From Fimbriimonadales bacterium (GTDB lineage: Bacteria > Armatimonadota > Fimbriimonadia > Fimbriimonadales > GBS-DC): a DNA stretch of 14,150 bases. This document shows positions 1-5,573 of the stretch, piece by piece. Under the pieces are notes generated by a model. That model saw only the letters and a program-made list of their open reading frames with translations. It did not search any database and had not been told where the DNA came from. Position 1 is the first letter of the stretch; every line of letters begins with the position of its first letter. The position numbers and the translations under genes are program-made. The stretch lies in the NCBI GenBank assembly GCA_025060055.1, contig JANXCK010000027.1, forward strand, positions 1 through 14,150, written 5' to 3'.

Positions 1-531
1 TGGAACGAGGGCAACATCTCGCGGCGCACGGCGTGGGGGTCGTGGCTGAGCGCCTCGGCTCCGTATGTGATTGCGCCTGTGGAGCTGATTGTGGTGCTGT
101 ACAAGCACGAGTGGAAAAAGCGCTCAGGCTCAGGCGTGTCGGATCTTACGCCTGATGAGTTCATGGAGTGGACGAACGGGGTATGGACCTTCAACGGCGA
201 GAGCCGAAAGCGCGTGGGGCATCCCGCGCCGTTTCCGCTGGAGTTGCCCAAGCGGTGCATCAAGTTGTTCAGCTATGTAGGAGATGTGGTGTTAGACCCG
301 TTCGCAGGCAGCGGTACGACGCTCTTGGCAGCAGCGATGCTTGGACGCCGAGCCATCGGCATAGAGATTGAGGAGGGATATTGTTTGTTAGCACGGCAGC
401 GCATTGAGGTTTATCTGCGCACTCGGCGGTATGCGCCAACGACTCCTGGTCAGTTGATGCTCGAGATACAAGAGGAGCCTGTGGTCTATGAAGACACCCA
501 AAGGGCGCAAAACGATTCGCGAACTGGTTGA
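1..531 (+). CDS. Site-specific DNA methyltransferase (beta-class N4-cytosine/N6-adenine), 5' end outside the window
   Basis: The reading frame is open from base 1, so the gene starts upstream; 176 residues are visible. The segment carries NISRRTAWGSWLSASAP (residues 5-21), typical of the central part of DNA modification methylases, and then the SAM-binding motif I DPFAGSGTT at about residues 98-106. The following helix and strand lead to the acidic GIEIEE. Motif I near the C-terminus means that catalytic motif IV (D/SPPY) lies upstream, outside the window, which is the beta-class order. By family knowledge it transfers a methyl group from SAM to an exocyclic amino group of A or C in a specific site. 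The last 44 bases overlap the HNH endonuclease gene in another frame, which suggests a co-translated restriction-modification pair. The target sequence cannot be read from this fragment. Family assignment is confident; base specificity is not. Confidence 0.9.
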   Translation, partial: WNEGNISRRTAWGSWLSASAPYVIAPVELIVVLYKHEWKKRSGSGVSDLTPDEFMEWTNGVWTFNGESRKRVGHPAPFPLELPKRCIKLFSYVGDVVLDPFAGSGTTLLAAAMLGRRAIGIEIEEGYCLLARQRIEVYLRTRRYAPTTPGQLMLEIQEEPVVYEDTQRAQNDSRTG

Positions 532-1084
532 AGCCTACTTTAAAGCGCATCCCAACGAGGACTTGGAGCACGGACCTGTAGTGGACTGGGTAACGGAACA
601 GTGGCGACGGCAGGGGACCTCGAAGCCACCGCGCGACCCGTGGCGCGTGATACGACGGCTCCATCAGGAAGGCTGGCTCATCAAGGTGCGCAACGGCGTC
701 TATCGCTACGACCCTGCAACGGCAGGCAAGATAGCTCTGGAGGATTTCACACCTGAGCAAAAACAGGCAATCTTGGAACGCGACGGTTATCGGTGTGTCA
801 TCTGTGGGCGTGGACGCGCTGATGGCGTGGAGCTGCATGTAGACCACATCAAGCCACGCCACTTGGGTGGACGCTCCGAAATCGAGAACGGGCAAACGCT
901 GTGCGCTCGGTGTAACATTCGCAAAAAGATTTATAAGCAAACCGAAACTGGCAAGCGGATGTTCATTCGGTTGCTGGAGCTGGCAAACAAAGAAGGGGAT
1001 ACGGCGATGGAGCAGTTCTGCCGCGAGGTGTTGGAAGTGTACGAAAAGCACGGCGTCAACGACCACATTCGCTGGGAAAGATAA
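488..1084 (+). CDS. HNH endonuclease, probable type II restriction enzyme partner of the upstream methylase
   Basis: 198 residues. The N-terminal half (about 1-80) looks like a winged-helix domain (VVDWVTEQWRR, then WRVIRRLHQEGWLIKVRNGVY) and may contact DNA. The C-terminal half holds an HNH/zinc-ribbon nuclease: Cys103-x2-Cys106, then HVDHI at 117-121 with His120 the expected general base, Asn134 in ENGQTLC, and Cys139-x2-Cys142 followed by Asn143. This is an H-N-N form of the motif with four zinc-binding cysteines. The ATG at 488 has AGAGGAG at 471-477 in front, with a 10-base spacer. The 44-base overlap with the methylase gene points to translational coupling and a shared role in cutting unmodified DNA. 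A solitary homing-type HNH enzyme is the alternative, but the overlap and the intact N-terminal domain favour restriction. Confidence 0.85.
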   Translation: MKTPKGRKTIRELVEAYFKAHPNEDLEHGPVVDWVTEQWRRQGTSKPPRDPWRVIRRLHQEGWLIKVRNGVYRYDPATAGKIALEDFTPEQKQAILERDGYRCVICGRGRADGVELHVDHIKPRHLGGRSEIENGQTLCARCNIRKKIYKQTETGKRMFIRLLELANKEGDTAMEQFCREVLEVYEKHGVNDHIRWER

Positions 1085-1090
1085 CGCAGG

Positions 1091-1096
1091 TACAAT
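1091..1096 (+). promoter_or_regulatory. Candidate -10 box TACAAT
   Basis: TACAAT lies 9 bases before the ATG at 1106. Its distance to the start codon resembles the leaderless arrangements seen elsewhere in the window (1523-1528 and 11206-11211). No clear -35 hexamer is visible at 16-18 bases upstream. Confidence 0.35.
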
Positions 1097-1105
1097 TCCC
1101 CCGCC

Positions 1106-1207
1106 ATGCCACGCCCGACGCTGGCGACTATTGACGGAAACAGCCTGCTGTATCGGGGGTTATGTGCTAAGTGCGGGGTACACTATCCCAGTGGAGGCAA
1201 ACCGTGA
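1106..1207 (+). pseudogene. Short ORF resembling the N-terminus of DNA polymerase I (possible polA remnant)
   Basis: 33 codons starting MPRPTLATIDGNSLLYRG. The stretch TLATIDGNSLLYR matches the pattern at the very start of the 5'-nuclease domain of bacterial DNA polymerase I, which begins with hydrophobic residues followed by DGNSxxYRA. About 15 residues later SGGKP resembles the SxGxP that follows in PolA, just before the conserved TNAVYGF, but here a stop codon comes immediately. The intervening residues (LCAKCGVHY) do not fit PolA. The stop TGA overlaps the GTG start of the next ORF as GTGA. I read it as a decayed 5' end of a polA copy left by rearrangement. A real small peptide or a leader ORF coupled to the next gene is possible. 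The resemblance rests on a short motif. Confidence 0.4.
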
Positions 1208-1491
1208 GAACCAAGCGACGCACGAAGGAGCCGCCCGTATCTCAAGAGCCGCCGTCCCTGCCGCGTAAGAACTCGCCGCAGGCGTGGCTGTTGCTGGCAG
1301 GCACGCTCACCGACGAAGAAGCGGAAGCGATTTTGGAGGCGGTGCGCACTGAGTCGCGCCGCGTGGAGCCTGAGATGTTCGAATACAAGGGATTGAGAAA
1401 ACGTCGTTGTGCCCTCACCCCCAACCCCTCTCCCGCGTCGCGGGAGAGGGGGGTCAAGTTCCCCCTCCCACTGCGTGGGGGCAAGGGATGA
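1204..1491 (+). CDS. Small antitoxin-like protein with a repeat-derived C-terminus
   Basis: 95 residues from GTG at 1204, chosen because GGAGG at 1193-1197 sits six bases before it. The N-terminus is basic and proline-rich (RTKRRTKEPP). The core SPQAWLLLAGTLTDEEAEAILEAVR, continuing to EPEMFEY, resembles the C-terminal part of many small VapB-like type II antitoxins, in which an AGxLxxEEAExxLxAVR helix is followed by an acidic/aromatic tail. From about residue 70 the frame enters a dispersed repeat (A core at 1411-1495) and codes for a low-information tail (ALTPNPSPASRERG) that ends within it. The natural C-terminus may therefore have been lost or replaced. No toxin gene follows: the next gene is an Omp85 protein. 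It may be an orphan or broken antitoxin. Function is tentative. Confidence 0.45.
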   Translation: MRTKRRTKEPPVSQEPPSLPRKNSPQAWLLLAGTLTDEEAEAILEAVRTESRRVEPEMFEYKGLRKRRCALTPNPSPASRERGVKFPLPLRGGKG

Positions 1492-1495
1492 GGGC
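1411..1495. repeat. Palindromic repeat, core A
   Basis: The ends are GCCCTCA (1411-1417) and TGAGGGC (1489-1495), an inverted pair. Inside are two hairpins built from CCCTCTCCCGCG/CGGGAGAGGG and CCCCTCCCACTGCGTGGGGG. Related copies occur at 3049-3131, 5371-5486, 10450-10765 (interrupted) and 13791-13878. This copy overlaps the 3' end of the small antitoxin-like ORF. Only its right flank carries the 20-bp arm (1504-1527). Confidence 0.85.
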
Positions 1496-1503
1496 GAATG
1501 AAA

Positions 1504-1528
1504 CACTTGAAACCCCGATTGGTATAAT
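1504..1528 (+). promoter_or_regulatory. Repeat arm containing a perfect -10 box for the Omp85 gene
   Basis: The dispersed arm CACTTGAAACCCCGATTGG runs directly into TATAAT (1523-1528), and the ATG of the next gene is at 1535, seven bases after the hexamer. Transcription would therefore start at or next to the ATG, giving a leaderless message; no Shine-Dalgarno sequence is present. TTGAAA at 1507-1512 is only ten bases from the -10 box, too close to act as a normal sigma70 -35. The promoter thus depends on the -10 box and unknown upstream contacts. Confidence 0.5.
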
Positions 1529-1534
1529 AAAGGC

Positions 1535-3001
1535 ATGCGAGGCATCGCGGTTCTCGTGTTGAGCGGTCTATTGGGGTGTCTGCAGGCGCAAATCACAATT
1601 CGCTCGGTTCAGTTTCAGGGCGTCACGGTTGCATCGCCTGAACAGGTGGGGTCTGCCGTATACGCGCTGATAGGCACTGCGCCTACAGAGGAGACACTCC
1701 GTAGCGCACTGCGCCGTGTCGAGGAGTGGTATCAGCAGCGCGGCTACACCTTAGCGCGTGTGGCAGACTACACGCTTGACGAATCGGGCGTCTTGACCGT
1801 GCAGGTGGCAGAGGGGGTGATTGAGGCGATTGAGGTGCAGGGCAACAAGCGCACGCGCGCGGAGGTACTGCGTCGTCTTGTGGGCGTGCGCCTTGGCGAG
1901 GTTTACAACGAGGAGCGGCTGCAGCGCGTGCGCCAGCGTCTGGGCAGGTTTCCCTTCTTGCGCGATGCGAAACTGGGTGCGGAGCCAGGCGAGCGGGTGG
2001 GCGCTACCACGCTCTTGCTGCAAGTGGAAGAGGAACGGTCATTCGATTTCGCAGTGGCGGCGGGCTATAGCAGCGAGCAGGGGTTCGTGGGCTACGCTGA
2101 GGTGGTGGAGACCAACGTGGCGGGTCTGGGACATCGCGCACGCCTGCAGTGGCAGCGCGAGCAGGTGCGCAACCCAAACACGGGCGAATATGAGGCGTTG
2201 CGCCCCTCCTACGCACTCAGCTACGAAGCACCACGCGCCCTACCTGGCGCGTTCAACTTCGGCATCGAAGTGTACGATCGCGCACCGTTCTACCCTGTGT
2301 TTTACGTTGATATCGACTCGCTACGGCGTTATGAACGGCGGCTCGGGTTTACAGCGTACCTCGGCTTCGACTGGCGCGAGCTGTTCGAGCTGCGCTTGCG
2401 CTATCGTGCAGACCGAGTCGATTACGACGACGCGCCCGACACGCTCATCTCGCCCGGCACACGCGCTGCCAATCGGGGTCGGTTCGACGCGCTCGGCGTT
2501 CAACTGGTGTACGACACGCGCGAGGGACGCTTCCCGCGCTCTGGGCTGTACGCCAGCCTCTTGGCGGAGCGCACGCTTAGTGGCGACTTCCGCTTCACGC
2601 GCGTCGTCGGCGAGGCACGCTACTACATTCCGATGCGCAACGAGGGCACGCTCCTGCTGCGCGGCGCAGCGGGCGTCGGCTCTGACGGGATGCCACTCAG
2701 CGAACTGTTCTGGATTGGAGGGTACGACCTGCTGCGCGGCTACGCTCAAGACGAGTTTCGCGGCAACCGTGCGGCAGTCGGCAGTGTGGAATATCAGTTC
2801 CCTGTGATGGAAGCGGTGCAGGCGGCGGTGTTCGTCGATGCGGGCGCGGTCTGGAACAGCGGCACTGAGCTGGAGCGCGTGCCTGTGCGCTTGGGGGCGG
2901 GCGCAGGGCTGCGCTTCGCCTCGCCCATCGGCTTGATTCGGCTCGACCTCGCCTACGGAAAGCGCGGATTCGTGTACCTGAGCTTGGCGGGAATGTACTG
3001 A
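1535..3001 (+). CDS. Omp85 family outer-membrane protein (POTRA domains plus beta-barrel; BamA/TamA-like)
   Basis: 488 residues. Residues 1-18 form a signal peptide ending LQA before Gln19; LLGC at 12-15 also resembles a lipobox, so the cleavage type is uncertain. Two POTRA-like units follow, at about 19-94 (ITIRSVQFQGV to VAEG) and 95-167 (VIEAIEVQGNKRTRAEVLRR to QVEEE). A barrel of about 320 residues follows, with alternating hydrophobic strands. VYDTREGRFPRSGLY (325-339) and LLRGY (399-403, in the place of the conserved loop-6 RGY motif) are Omp85 signatures. The protein ends in a strand finishing with tyrosine. Family members insert or translocate proteins at the outer membrane. With two POTRAs it is shorter than classical BamA (five) and could be a TamA- or FhaC-like member. 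It is a single gene bounded by repeats on both sides, with a leaderless promoter. Confidence 0.88.
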   Translation: MRGIAVLVLSGLLGCLQAQITIRSVQFQGVTVASPEQVGSAVYALIGTAPTEETLRSALRRVEEWYQQRGYTLARVADYTLDESGVLTVQVAEGVIEAIEVQGNKRTRAEVLRRLVGVRLGEVYNEERLQRVRQRLGRFPFLRDAKLGAEPGERVGATTLLLQVEEERSFDFAVAAGYSSEQGFVGYAEVVETNVAGLGHRARLQWQREQVRNPNTGEYEALRPSYALSYEAPRALPGAFNFGIEVYDRAPFYPVFYVDIDSLRRYERRLGFTAYLGFDWRELFELRLRYRADRVDYDDAPDTLISPGTRAANRGRFDALGVQLVYDTREGRFPRSGLYASLLAERTLSGDFRFTRVVGEARYYIPMRNEGTLLLRGAAGVGSDGMPLSELFWIGGYDLLRGYAQDEFRGNRAAVGSVEYQFPVMEAVQAAVFVDAGAVWNSGTELERVPVRLGAGAGLRFASPIGLIRLDLAYGKRGFVYLSLAGMY

Positions 3002-3048
3002 GTCCCGCGTAATAAGTGCCTCAACGATTAAGTTGTCCCGTTTCACCA

Positions 3049-3131
3049 CCCTCACCCCCTGCCCCCTCTCCCAGAGGGCGAGGGGGAACTCGGCTCCCCT
3101 CTCCTCGTGGGAGAGGGGCTGGGGGTGAGGG
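3049..3131. repeat. Palindromic repeat, core A
   Basis: Begins CCCTCACCCCCTG and ends CTGGGGGTGAGGG, with internal CCCTCTCCC/GAGGG and CTCCCCTCTCC/GGAGAGGGG pairings. It is followed by GTCAAAAAGGGAGCTT, a flank shared with the copy at 5371-5486. No T-run makes it a clear terminator, though strong hairpins can form downstream of the Omp85 stop codon. Confidence 0.85.
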
Positions 3132-3150
3132 TCAAAAAGGGAGCTTCTAA

Positions 3151-3320
3151 TACCAATCGGGGTTTCAAGTAGCGCAATACTCCGGTACGGCTGAAGCCGT
3201 TCCTGTGCAGACAAAGCCCGCCTGCGCGGGCTATGTAGCCGACGCAGGTCGGCTTCGTCTGCGTAGCAACGGCTTTAGCCGTGCAGGACGATGCGTCATT
3301 TGAAACCCCGACTGGTATAA
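3151..3320. repeat. Arm-flanked palindromic element with core D
   Basis: Left arm TACCAATCGGGGTTTCAAGT (3151-3170); right arm TTGAAACCCCGACTGGTATA, ending about 3319, its near-perfect inverse. The core runs from ACGGCTGAAGCCGT (3187-3200) to ACGGCTTTAGCCGT (3269-3282), each a palindrome. Inside, AAGCCCGCCTGCGCGGGCT and a GCCGACGCAGGTCGGC-like segment form further hairpins. A second D core lies at 10951-11044. Confidence 0.85.
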
Positions 3321-3334
3321 CTTTTGAGGCACTT

Positions 3335-3452
3335 ACTAATCGGGATCTCAAATAATGAGGTTCGTCAGCGAGACGCTGACGCTACGAGCGCGTTCTGTGT
3401 AGCGTCGGCGTCTCGCCGACGGATTGCGCCATTTGAAACGCCGATTGGTATA
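3335..3452. repeat. Arm-flanked palindromic element with core C
   Basis: The left arm is degenerate (ACTAATCGGGATCTCAAAT, 3336-3354); the right arm TTTGAAACGCCGATTGGTAT starts at 3432. The core has two hairpins, CGTCAGCG-AGA-CGCTGACG (3363-3381) and CGTCGGCG-TCT-CGCCGACG (3403-3421), joined by CTACG and GTAG. Other C cores are at 4259-4329, 11095-11146 and 13541-13599. Confidence 0.85.
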
Positions 3453-3469
3453 CCATGCGGCATGACTGG

Positions 3470-3497
3470 TAGAGAATCCGCGTGTGCTTGCCGATAA
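3470..3497 (+). promoter_or_regulatory. Candidate sigma28-type flagellar promoter for flgF
   Basis: GCCGATAA (3490-3497) equals the consensus -10 element recognised by flagellar sigma28 (FliA/SigD). TAGAGAAT (3470-3477) upstream is a partial match (5 of 8) to the -35 consensus TAAAGTTT, with a 12-base gap. The start codon of flgF is nine bases beyond, and no Shine-Dalgarno sequence precedes it, so the message may be leaderless or nearly so. Whether this organism has sigma28 cannot be seen here. Confidence 0.45.
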
Positions 3498-3506
3498 TCC
3501 CCGCCG

Positions 3507-4232
3507 ATGCTACGCGGACTGTATGTGGCTGCCGAGGGAATGGCAGCCCGACAGAAAGCACAGGACGCTATTGCGAACAACTTGGCGAACCTCAACACGA
3601 CGGGCTTCAAGGCAGACCGTCCCGTGTTTGCGACGGTCTACGAGCGGCAACTGTACCGCGTGGAGGGCACACGCTCACAGCCGATTGGCACGCTCTCAGC
3701 AGGGGCTATCGTGCGCGAACTCTACACGGACTTGCAGGCAGGCGCGCTCCTGACAACGGGTAATCCGCTCGACCTCGCGATTGACGGCGTCGGCTTTTTC
3801 GCGATTCAGACCCCTCAAGGTATCCGCTACACACGCAGCGGGGCTTTCCAACTGAACGCGCAGGGCGTTCTCACGACACGCGAGGGCTACCCCGTACTGA
3901 GCGTTAGCGACCAACCCATCCAAGTGCCGCGCGACGCCGAGATTCGCATCGGCGAAAACGGCGCCGTGCAGGCGAACGGCGTAGTCGTTGGGCAGCTGCA
4001 AATCGCACAGGGAAACCTGCTCAAGGACGCCGAGGGCTACTTCGTCGGCGTTGCGCAACCCGTTGCAAACCCGCGCCTCGTCGCAGGCGCATTAGAAGCC
4101 TCTAATGTGAACATGGTGCGTGAAATGGTAAGGATGATTGAGACAATCCGCGCTTACGAAGCGCATCAGAAGCTCATCCACGCCCACGACGAGACACTGG
4201 CGAAGGCAGTTAATGAGCTGGCGAAAGTTTAG
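3507..4232 (+). CDS. flgF: Flagellar basal-body rod protein FlgF
   Basis: 241 residues. The N-terminus MLRGLYVAAEGMAARQK leads into the rod/hook family signature AIANNLANLNTTGFK (21-35). A beta-rich middle contains TTGNPLDLAIDGVGFFAI, and the C-terminal helix LEASNVNMVREMVRMIETIRA is the other half of the coiled-coil core. Both ends are needed for packing in the flagellar rod. Members are exported by the flagellar type III system and build the rod that crosses the periplasm. It is shorter and less FlgG-like than the next gene, and the pair in tandem is typical for flgF then flgG. No ribosome-binding site is visible; the start is the first in-frame ATG after a possible sigma28 promoter. FlgF rather than another rod protein is inferred from order and length. 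Confidence 0.85.
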   Translation: MLRGLYVAAEGMAARQKAQDAIANNLANLNTTGFKADRPVFATVYERQLYRVEGTRSQPIGTLSAGAIVRELYTDLQAGALLTTGNPLDLAIDGVGFFAIQTPQGIRYTRSGAFQLNAQGVLTTREGYPVLSVSDQPIQVPRDAEIRIGENGAVQANGVVVGQLQIAQGNLLKDAEGYFVGVAQPVANPRLVAGALEASNVNMVREMVRMIETIRAYEAHQKLIHAHDETLAKAVNELAKV

Positions 4233-4258
4233 TCAAATGAGCGGTTATGTCTGTATAT

Positions 4259-4329
4259 CGTCGGCGGGGACGCCGACGCTACGCCTGCTTGGACATTTCT
4301 GTCTGTGCAGCGTCGGCGTCCCGCCGACG
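4259..4329. repeat. Palindromic core C between flgF and flgG
   Basis: Two perfect hairpins, CGTCGGCG-GGGA-CGCCGACG (4259-4278) and CGTCGGCG-TCC-CGCCGACG (4311-4329), linked by CTACG and a spacer holding TTGGACATTTCTGTC. The two halves can also pair with each other into one long stem. Unlike most copies it lacks the usual 20-bp arms. It lies inside what should be one operon and could affect the flgF/flgG mRNA ratio. Confidence 0.85.
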
Positions 4330-4335
4330 CTCCGA

Positions 4336-4355
4336 TTTGGACACGACTGTCCAAA
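4336..4355 (+). other. Perfect 8-bp stem hairpin upstream of flgG
   Basis: TTTGGACA-CGAC-TGTCCAAA, ending 21 bases before the flgG ribosome-binding site. The sequence TTGGACA also occurs in the spacer of the preceding core C. It may be an mRNA stem or an operator-like dyad; there is no T-run after it, so it is not a standard terminator. Confidence 0.6.
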
Positions 4356-4376
4356 CCACTAATCAAGCCACTGATT

Positions 4377-4381
4377 GGAGG
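4377..4381 (+). promoter_or_regulatory. Ribosome-binding site fixing the flgG start
   Basis: GGAGG lies eight bases before ATG 4390. It selects that codon over the in-frame TTG at 4375, which would overlap the site itself. Confidence 0.8.
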
Positions 4382-4389
4382 CAACTACG

Positions 4390-5178
4390 ATGATACGCGC
4401 CTTGCACACCGCCGCTACGGGCATGGAAACACAGCAGTTCAATATCGATGTGATTGCGAACAACTTGGCGAATGTGAACACCAACGGCTACAAGACCGTG
4501 CGCCCCGACTTCGAGGACTTGATGTATCAGACCCTGCGTCCCGCGGGAGCGACGGCAGCGGGTGGCACTCCGCTCCCCAGCGGTCTGCAGGTCGGTTTAG
4601 GTGCGCGTCCGGCTGCCACCTACGGGCTGTTTAGCACAGGCGCGCTGCAAGTCACAGGCAATCCGTTGGACATGGCAATCGAGGGTGATGGCTTTTTCAA
4701 GGTGCTGCTGCCCGACGGCGCGATTGCCTACACGCGCGATGGTGGGTTCAAGCTCGACGCGCAGGGCAGGCTGGTCACTTCGCACGGCTACCCGTTAGAG
4801 CCAGAGATTATCATCCCGCCTGACGCCGAGCAAATTATGGTGGGACGCGACGGTGTTATCAGCGTGCGGCGTGGCGGGCAAGATGGCGTGGAAGAAATCG
4901 GGCAGATAACCCTTGTGCGGTTTGTGAACCCAGCGGGGCTGCACCGAATGGGGATGAACCTCTATCGCCTCACGCCCGCTGCAGGCGAGCCGATTGAGGG
5001 CACGCCGGGCACTAATGGCATCGGCGCGCTTGCAGGCGGCGCGTTAGAAGCCTCGAATGTGCAGATTGTGGACGAGATGGTGCGCTTGATTATGGCGCAG
5101 CGCGCCTACGAGGTCAACTCACGCGCCATCCAGACCGCCGACGAGATGCTCAGCGTGGCGAAAGACCTCAAGCGGTGA
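4390..5178 (+). CDS. flgG: Flagellar basal-body rod protein FlgG (distal rod)
   Basis: 262 residues, the usual FlgG length. The N-terminal MIRALHTAATGMETQQ and IANNLANVNTNGYK (22-35) form the rod signature. It continues into RPDFEDLMYQTLRPAG, a segment characteristic of FlgG. The body holds TGNPLDMAIEGDGFFKV and the repeated FlgE/F/G beta motifs. The C-terminal ALEASNVQIVDEMVRLIMAQ and the following RAYEVNSRAIQTADEML are near the family consensus. FlgG forms the distal rod that passes through the outer-membrane ring and connects to the hook. The ATG is set by GGAGG eight bases upstream. It follows flgF after 157 bases that contain a core C repeat. The genes often found next (flgA, flgH, flgI) are absent here. 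Confidence 0.93.
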   Translation: MIRALHTAATGMETQQFNIDVIANNLANVNTNGYKTVRPDFEDLMYQTLRPAGATAAGGTPLPSGLQVGLGARPAATYGLFSTGALQVTGNPLDMAIEGDGFFKVLLPDGAIAYTRDGGFKLDAQGRLVTSHGYPLEPEIIIPPDAEQIMVGRDGVISVRRGGQDGVEEIGQITLVRFVNPAGLHRMGMNLYRLTPAAGEPIEGTPGTNGIGALAGGALEASNVQIVDEMVRLIMAQRAYEVNSRAIQTADEMLSVAKDLKR

Positions 5179-5210
5179 TGCGTCCCTCTAAGGTGAAATC
5201 GCCCTGATTA

Positions 5211-5340
5211 TAAGTGCCTCAAAGGTTAAATCGTCCCTTTTCTGCGAAGCGGGTTAGGAACCCGCCCCTACCCAAAACGCCCTGTAGGGGCGCGTTCTCA
5301 ACGCGCCCAAAACAGGACGATTTCATATTTGAGGGAGTTA
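5211..5340. repeat. Palindromic element, core B
   Basis: The first part of the 395-base gap after flgG. The arms are TAAGTGCCTCAAA (from 5211), then AAATCGTCC (5228-5236), inverted at GGACGATTT (5315-5323) and ATTTGAGGGAGTTA. Inside, GGGTTAGGAACCC and GGCGCGTTCTCAACGCGCC are hairpins, with ACCCGCCCCTACC and GTAGGGGCGCG as related halves. A partial echo of the arm (AAGGTGAAATCGCCC) lies just upstream at 5190-5204. Copies are at 10793-10922 and 13633-13763. Confidence 0.85.
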
Positions 5341-5341
5341 A

Positions 5342-5535
5342 TACCAATCGGGGTTTCAAGTGCCACAGTACCCTCACTCCCAGCCCCTCTCCCAGAGGGC
5401 GAGGGGGAAGCGTAGGGGCGAGGTGAACTCACCCCTACCTCCTGACGGCTCCCCTCTCCTCGTGGGGGAGGGGCTGGGGGCAAGGGTCAAAAAGAGAGCT
5501 TTTAACTTTGTCGCTTGAAACGGCGATTGGTATAA
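5342..5535. repeat. Arm-flanked palindromic element with core A and a small inserted hairpin
   Basis: Left arm TACCAATCGGGGTTTCAAGT (5342-5361); right arm CTTGAAACGGCGATTGGTAT (5514-5533). Core A spans 5371-5486. Compared with the copy at 3049-3131 it has about 36 extra bases. That insert includes the inverted pair GTAGGGG (5412-5418) and CCCCTAC (5432-5438). This element ends 38 bases before the stop codon of the convergent mazG gene and may separate it from flgG transcripts. Confidence 0.85.
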
Positions 5536-5573
5536 GCGTTGGGCGTGTGGTGGGGTTCTCCTGCTGCACGCCC

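Larger units (their letters stand above)
3013..3335. repeat. Nested repeat block bounded by perfect 12-bp inverted arms
   Basis: This block fills most of the 505-base gap between the Omp85 gene and flgF. TAAGTGCCTCAA (3013-3024) is matched by its exact reverse complement TTGAGGCACTTA (3324-3335). These are the outer arms that elsewhere enclose core B (5211-5340, 10793-10922, 13633-13763). Here the left arm continues into a B-like start (GATTAAGTTGTCC), but the middle is an A core and an arm-flanked D core. It looks like a B element whose centre was replaced or invaded. Confidence 0.75.

Noticed and set aside
269..1066. 265-codon open frame on the minus strand
   Set aside because: It is antisense to the methylase motif I and to the whole HNH domain, which are clearly coding on the plus strand.
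1507..1528. TTGAAA and TATAAT in the repeat arm as a standard sigma70 promoter
   Set aside because: The spacer is only ten bases, too short for a -35/-10 pair; only the -10 box is kept as a candidate.
1496..1534. Toxin gene partner for the antitoxin-like ORF
   Set aside because: The space to the next gene holds only the repeat arm; no small ORF with PIN, RelE or similar features is present nearby.
3049..3131. Intrinsic terminator after the Omp85 gene
   Set aside because: Core A forms strong GC hairpins but lacks a following T-run, and the same sequence occurs at positions not at gene ends.
2321..3214. 297-codon minus-strand open frame
   Set aside because: Antisense to the Omp85 barrel and to a palindromic repeat; no recognisable domain.
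3013..3452. CRISPR-like array
   Set aside because: Repeats are inverted and mixed in type, with no regular direct repeats, no spacers of constant length and no cas genes.
3432..3452. GCCGATTGGTATA in repeat arms as sigma28 -10 sites
   Set aside because: It matches only the first five or six bases of the consensus and occurs in arms next to unrelated genes.
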